Shown piece by piece: positions 5,380 to 8,311 of a stretch of 8,311 nt of DNA. How positions within the stretch are numbered: position 1 is the first letter of the stretch; each line of letters begins with the position of its first letter. Made by a program: the position numbers and the translations under genes. Under the pieces are notes generated by a model that did not search any database, was not told where the DNA came from, and saw only the letters and a list, made by a program, of their open reading frames with translations. The stretch is from Caulobacteraceae bacterium (lineage in GTDB: Bacteria; Pseudomonadota; Alphaproteobacteria; Caulobacterales; Caulobacteraceae), in the NCBI GenBank assembly GCA_025351125.1, contig JANXWN010000231.1, forward strand, positions 1 through 8,311. The letters are read 5' to 3'.

Positions 5380-7563
5380 ATGAACGCGCCCGTCAAACAC
5401 ATCACCGCCGCCCTTACCACGCGCCGCCAGATGATGGTAATTTCCGCCGCCGCCGCCGGGGGCGCCCTGCTGGTCGGCTGTTCGCCCGCCGATATGTTGG
5501 CGATGGGAGCGGACAACAAGCATTTCGGCCCGTTCGGGCCGTTCCTGCGCATCGACGCCGACGGCGTGGTGAGCGTTGTCAATAAGCACATCGAGTTTGG
5601 CCAAGGCAGCCACGCCGGCCTGGCGGCAATCGTCGCCGAAGAGCTGGGCGCCGACTGGGACAAGATTAAAGTGGTTCAATCGGCGGCTAACGCCAAGGTC
5701 TACGCCAATCTCGATCAAGGGGTGCAGGGCACCGGCGGCTCGTCGGCTATTCACAATTCCTGGGACCAATTGCGCAAGGTCGGCGCGGCGACTCGCGCGA
5801 TGTTCGTCTCCGCCGCCGCCGCCCGCTGGAAAGTAGCCGCTGACGAAATTTCCGTGACCAACGGCGTGGTCGCCCATCCATCGGGCCGCTCGGCGAGCTT
5901 TGCCGATCTCGTGGCCGACGCCGCCAAGGTGGCCCCGCCCGCGTCCCCCAAGCTAAAAGACCCCAAGGCCTACACCTTGATCGGCACCGACCGGGTCAAG
6001 CGTAAGGACAGCTTGGCCAAGGCTACGGGGACCGCGCGGTTTACCCAGGACGTGCGTCTGCCCCACATGCTGACCGCGATGGTTGCCCATTCGCCGCGTT
6101 TCGGCGGCAAGGTAAAGTCCTTCGACAGCGATGCGGCGAAGAAGATTCCCGGCGTGACTGACGTATTCGAAATCCCCACCGGCGTCGCGGTCGTGGCGCA
6201 AAACACCTATGCGGCGCGGCAAGGACGCGATGCCCTGAAGGTTGAATGGGACGACGCTCACGCCGAAATGCGCAGTTCCGACGCCATCCTGGCGACCTAT
6301 AAAGGCCTAGCGTCCGGCAAGACGGCGACCACGGACAAGTTGAAATGGCAGGCGTTCGACAGCCATGGCGTCGGTGTCGCGCCCGGCGACGGTAAGGTGG
6401 TGGAGGTTAGTTATGATTTCCCCTTTCTTGCCCACGCGCCGATGGAACCGATGAATTGCGTCGCCGAAACCGGCGCCGGCCGGACCAAATTGACCTCGGG
6501 ATCGCAAATCCCCACGCTTGATCAACTCAACACGGGGATGATTGTCGGCGTTCTGCCCGGCTCGGTCGAGGTGGAGACCTTGTTTGCCGGCGGGTCGTTC
6601 GGGCGCCGCGCCAACTTCAAATCCGACTACGTCACGGAGTGCGTGCATATCGCCAAACACGTCGGCGGCGGTCGGCCGGTCAAACTGGTGTGGACGCGCG
6701 AAGACGATATGACCGGCGGTTATTACCGACCCATGGTGCACCATGCGGTCAAGGTCACCCTGGGCGCCGACGGCTATCCGGCCCACTGGCATCACCGTGT
6801 CGTCAGTCAGAGCCTGATGAAGGGCTCGCCGATGGGGAAAAAGGGCGTGGACGAAACCGCGGTCGAAGGCGTTTTGGGCTCGCCCTATCTGAGGGCCACG
6901 CCAGTCGTCGACGCTCAGGTCATTTTGCCCGACAGTCCCATACCGGTGTTGTGGTGGCGCTCGGTGGGCGCCACCCATTCCGCTTTCGTCATGGAGCACA
7001 CCATCGATCAATTAGCCCACGCCGCCGGCAAGGACCCTGTCGATTATCGCCGTACACTGTACACCAAGACCGGCGCGACCAGGCGGTTGGCGACACTCGA
7101 TCTGGCGGTGGCGAAGGCGGGGATCAACCCGACCGCCGGTTACACCCGCGGCGTAGCCGTGCATGAGTGCTTTGGTTCGGTCGTCGCTCAGATCGCAGAG
7201 GTGAAGATGGAGGGTTCGGTCCCCCGTGTCGGGCGCGTGGTTACCGCGATCGACTGCGGCACGGCCGTTTCGCCGGATCAAATCGCCGCCCAAATGGAGG
7301 GGGGAACATGTTTTGGCTTGTCGGCCGCGCTGTACGGTCAAATCACCCTGAAAGACGGCGTCGTCGAGGAGAAAAATTTCGACGCCTATCGCGTTCTGCG
7401 CATGAGCGAGGCGCCCCATGTTGAAACCTTTATCGTCCCGTCCACCGCCCACCCCAGCGGCGTGGGCGAGCCGGGCACGCCGGTTATCGGTCCCGCGGTC
7501 GCCAACGCGATCTTGGCTATCACCGGCCGGCCGACGACCAGCTTGCCGTTCGTCAAGGGTTAG
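5380..7563 (+). CDS. Molybdopterin-binding catalytic subunit of a molybdenum hydroxylase (IorB-like), Tat signal
   Basis: This 727-residue large subunit of the xanthine dehydrogenase family would hydroxylate an N-heterocycle or aldehyde at a molybdenum-cytosine-dinucleotide-type centre. Residues 1-40 form a twin-arginine signal: TTRRQMMV with R15-R16, then a hydrophobic run ending in a lipobox-like LVGC (31-34). [18 protein letters not shown] (116-133) is typical of IorB-type subunits. A hammerhead-like domain starts near [13 protein letters not shown] (205-217), and molybdenum-domain motifs follow: HAPMEPMNC (352-360), GGSFGRR (404-410), [16 protein letters not shown] (525-540) and the active-site GVGE with E697 near the C-terminus. 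The length is typical for the family. AAAGGGGG lies nine bases before the ATG. With the upstream [2Fe-2S] subunit it should form a periplasm-facing heterodimer that passes electrons to a cytochrome, but no cytochrome, MobA-like or XdhC-like maturation gene is within view. Substrate unknown. Confidence 0.95.
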   Translation: MNAPVKHITAALTTRRQMMVISAAAAGGALLVGCSPADMLAMGADNKHFGPFGPFLRIDADGVVSVVNKHIEFGQGSHAGLAAIVAEELGADWDKIKVVQSAANAKVYANLDQGVQGTGGSSAIHNSWDQLRKVGAATRAMFVSAAAARWKVAADEISVTNGVVAHPSGRSASFADLVADAAKVAPPASPKLKDPKAYTLIGTDRVKRKDSLAKATGTARFTQDVRLPHMLTAMVAHSPRFGGKVKSFDSDAAKKIPGVTDVFEIPTGVAVVAQNTYAARQGRDALKVEWDDAHAEMRSSDAILATYKGLASGKTATTDKLKWQAFDSHGVGVAPGDGKVVEVSYDFPFLAHAPMEPMNCVAETGAGRTKLTSGSQIPTLDQLNTGMIVGVLPGSVEVETLFAGGSFGRRANFKSDYVTECVHIAKHVGGGRPVKLVWTREDDMTGGYYRPMVHHAVKVTLGADGYPAHWHHRVVSQSLMKGSPMGKKGVDETAVEGVLGSPYLRATPVVDAQVILPDSPIPVLWWRSVGATHSAFVMEHTIDQLAHAAGKDPVDYRRTLYTKTGATRRLATLDLAVAKAGINPTAGYTRGVAVHECFGSVVAQIAEVKMEGSVPRVGRVVTAIDCGTAVSPDQIAAQMEGGTCFGLSAALYGQITLKDGVVEEKNFDAYRVLRMSEAPHVETFIVPSTAHPSGVGEPGTPVIGPAVANAILAITGRPTTSLPFVKG
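7555..7559 (+). promoter_or_regulatory. Ribosome binding site supporting the TTG start of the acetyltransferase
   Basis: AAGGG inside the last codons of the molybdenum subunit gene lies nine bases before TTG at 7569. The acetyltransferase frame is open further upstream but offers no ATG or GTG between 7500 and 7569, so TTG at 7569 is the best start. The site's position suggests translational coupling. Confidence 0.6.
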
Positions 7564-7568
7564 AAACC

Positions 7569-8129
7569 TTGCTTGATGACGTTAGCGTCACTCTGGCCAC
7601 GGACGCGGAAAAGCCCCTGATCGTCGGGCTGATCCAGTTCTATATTTACGACTTTTCGGACCTGGAGCCGGCGAATAGCGAGCGATTTGAGCCGGGCTCC
7701 GACGGCCGATTTACTGACTATCTGGATGTCGAACGTTATTGGGAGGACCCAAAGTGCGCGGCTTTGCTCATTCGGCGCGGCGATCGCGCTGTCGGCTTCG
7801 CCTTGCTCAACACCCTGTCACACAGCGGCGGCGCGATCGATCGCAACATGGGCGAATTTTTCGTCATGCGAAAACATCGACGCGGCGGCGTGGCCAGCGC
7901 GGCGGCTCGCGCGATATTCCGCCTCTATGGCGGACGATGGGAGGTCGCCATCGCAGAGCGCAATCAGGGCGCCGCGATTTTTTGGCCCCGCGCCATCGCG
8001 GCGACGCCAGGCGTAACCGGCTTGACCACGCTGCAGGGCGATGGAATCCGCTGGACGGGCCCGATCCTGTCGTTCACGACCGAGGCGGGCAACGACGGCG
8101 CGCCGTCAGAGCAAACTTTCAATCGATAG
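7569..8129 (+). CDS. GNAT family N-acetyltransferase
   Basis: GNAT enzymes move an acetyl group from acetyl-CoA to an amine on a small molecule or protein. In this 186-residue protein the acetyl-CoA-binding motif A is clear: GEFFVMRKHRRGGVASAAAR (95-114), with R104-x-x-G107-x-A109 matching the R/Q-x-x-G-x-G/A rule after the core beta strand. WEVAIAERNQGAAIFWPRAI (124-143) fits the following strand-helix (motif B). The N-terminal segment VSVTLATDAEKPLIVGLIQFY (5-25) is a usual beta1-alpha1, and YDFSDLEP gives the alpha1-alpha2 region. The start is TTG, supported by AAGGG nine bases upstream; the first codons follow the molybdenum subunit stop by five bases, so it is probably the third gene of that operon. 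The substrate cannot be read from the sequence, and the link with the molybdenum enzyme may be only transcriptional. Confidence 0.87.
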   Translation: MLDDVSVTLATDAEKPLIVGLIQFYIYDFSDLEPANSERFEPGSDGRFTDYLDVERYWEDPKCAALLIRRGDRAVGFALLNTLSHSGGAIDRNMGEFFVMRKHRRGGVASAAARAIFRLYGGRWEVAIAERNQGAAIFWPRAIAATPGVTGLTTLQGDGIRWTGPILSFTTEAGNDGAPSEQTFNR

Positions 8130-8165
8130 TCGCTTGCGATCGGACGGGCAGGAGCGATTTCTCAG

Positions 8166-8192
8166 GGCTGGCGAAGGAGCGTTCGCCTAGCC
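8166..8192 (+). terminator. Stem-loop after the acetyltransferase gene, possible terminator lacking a T-run
   Basis: GGCT (8166-8169) plus GGCGAA (8170-8175) pair with TTCGCC (8182-8187) and AGCC (8189-8192), giving ten base pairs with a single bulged T at 8188 and a six-base loop. It begins 36 bases after the acetyltransferase stop. The next bases are TATGCTTG rather than a T-run, so intrinsic termination would be weak; it may protect the 3' end or be a regulatory structure ahead of the next gene. Confidence 0.4.
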
Positions 8193-8241
8193 TATGCTTG
8201 AGGCGCGATCGCTTACTGCAGATTCGGAGAAAACGCGCCCC

Positions 8242-8311
8242 ATGACCGCCCCCACTTGGCCCGCCATGTCGATTGCTCAGGCCCACGTCCTTCTGACCGC
8301 GCCGGGATCGC
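8242..8311 (+). CDS. Start of a probable acyl-CoA synthetase (AMP-forming), cut by the window edge
   Basis: An ATG at 8242, with GGAGA eleven bases upstream, opens a frame of 23 codons that reaches the window edge: MTAPTWPAMSIAQAHVLLT followed by APGS. From memory, (W)P-x-MSIAQAH-x-LLTAPG is a recurring N-terminus of alphaproteobacterial long-chain fatty-acid-CoA ligases, which activate fatty acids with ATP and CoA. None of the AMP-binding motifs lie in the window, so the assignment rests only on this short stretch. It is on the same strand as the molybdenum operon, 112 bases after the acetyltransferase stop, with a stem-loop between, and is probably a separate transcription unit. Confidence 0.6.
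   Translation, partial: MTAPTWPAMSIAQAHVLLTAPGS

Noticed and set aside
6307..7011. A 234-residue open frame on the minus strand inside the molybdenum subunit gene
   Set aside because: The plus strand here carries conserved molybdenum-domain motifs ([23 protein letters not shown]). The antisense frame has no known signature or clear start signal.
8205..8212. GCGATCGC octamer, identical to the cyanobacterial HIP1 palindrome
   Set aside because: A single copy in a GC-rich alphaproteobacterial-looking window is expected by chance and carries no information.

Overview
The window looks like chromosomal DNA from a GC-rich alphaproteobacterium. The main pointer is the start of a 5-aminolevulinate synthase gene: this Shemin-pathway enzyme is the alphaproteobacterial route to haem. 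The 3-hydroxyisobutyrate dehydrogenase, the BrnT/BrnA pair and the IorA/IorB-type molybdenum hydroxylase all fit such a genome. The order or genus cannot be settled from the sequence alone. No rRNA, tRNA, CRISPR array, transposase or phage gene was seen.

Bases 1-4003, minus strand. Five genes point leftwards, read in transcription order from 4003: a siroheme-synthase-like protein (precorrin-2 dehydrogenase domain plus a shortened, eroded methylase-like tail); miaA, whose start overlaps the previous stop by 4 bases; an exported COG4798-type 'predicted methyltransferase' 26 bases further on; mmsB after a 117-base gap holding a small palindrome; and hemA 42 bases after mmsB, running off the left edge. 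The first three are spaced like one operon. mmsB-hemA may be a second unit. Two proteins concern tetrapyrroles (ALA synthesis and siroheme formation), one tRNA modification and one valine catabolism.

Bases 4004-4908. This small accessory patch carries a BrnT/BrnA-type toxin-antitoxin module on the minus strand. The antitoxin brnA is intact. The toxin brnT has a one-base frameshift and is broken as given. In front of it is a short, very AT-rich stretch with an inverted repeat that could be the operator. A strong GC palindrome with competing pairing arms sits between brnA and the siroheme gene. The 4689-4908 stretch has no convincing gene, only a 9-base inverted repeat and a weak candidate promoter for the rightward genes.

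Bases 4909-8129, plus strand. A compact three-gene unit encodes a two-cluster [2Fe-2S] subunit, a 727-residue molybdopterin-binding subunit with a twin-arginine signal and a lipobox-like cysteine, and a GNAT acetyltransferase starting at TTG five bases after the previous stop. The first two would form a two-subunit, FAD-free molybdenum hydroxylase at the periplasmic face of the membrane. Its substrate cannot be read from the sequence. The role of the acetyltransferase is unknown.

Bases 8130-8311. A stem-loop follows the acetyltransferase, then comes the first 23 codons of a gene that looks like an acyl-CoA synthetase.

I do not see a clearly new multi-gene system. The items most worth a second look are the siroheme-synthase-like protein with half a degenerate methylase domain, the frameshifted toxin beside its intact antitoxin, the exported 'methyltransferase' with a shortened SAM motif, and the possible lipoprotein anchor on the molybdenum subunit.
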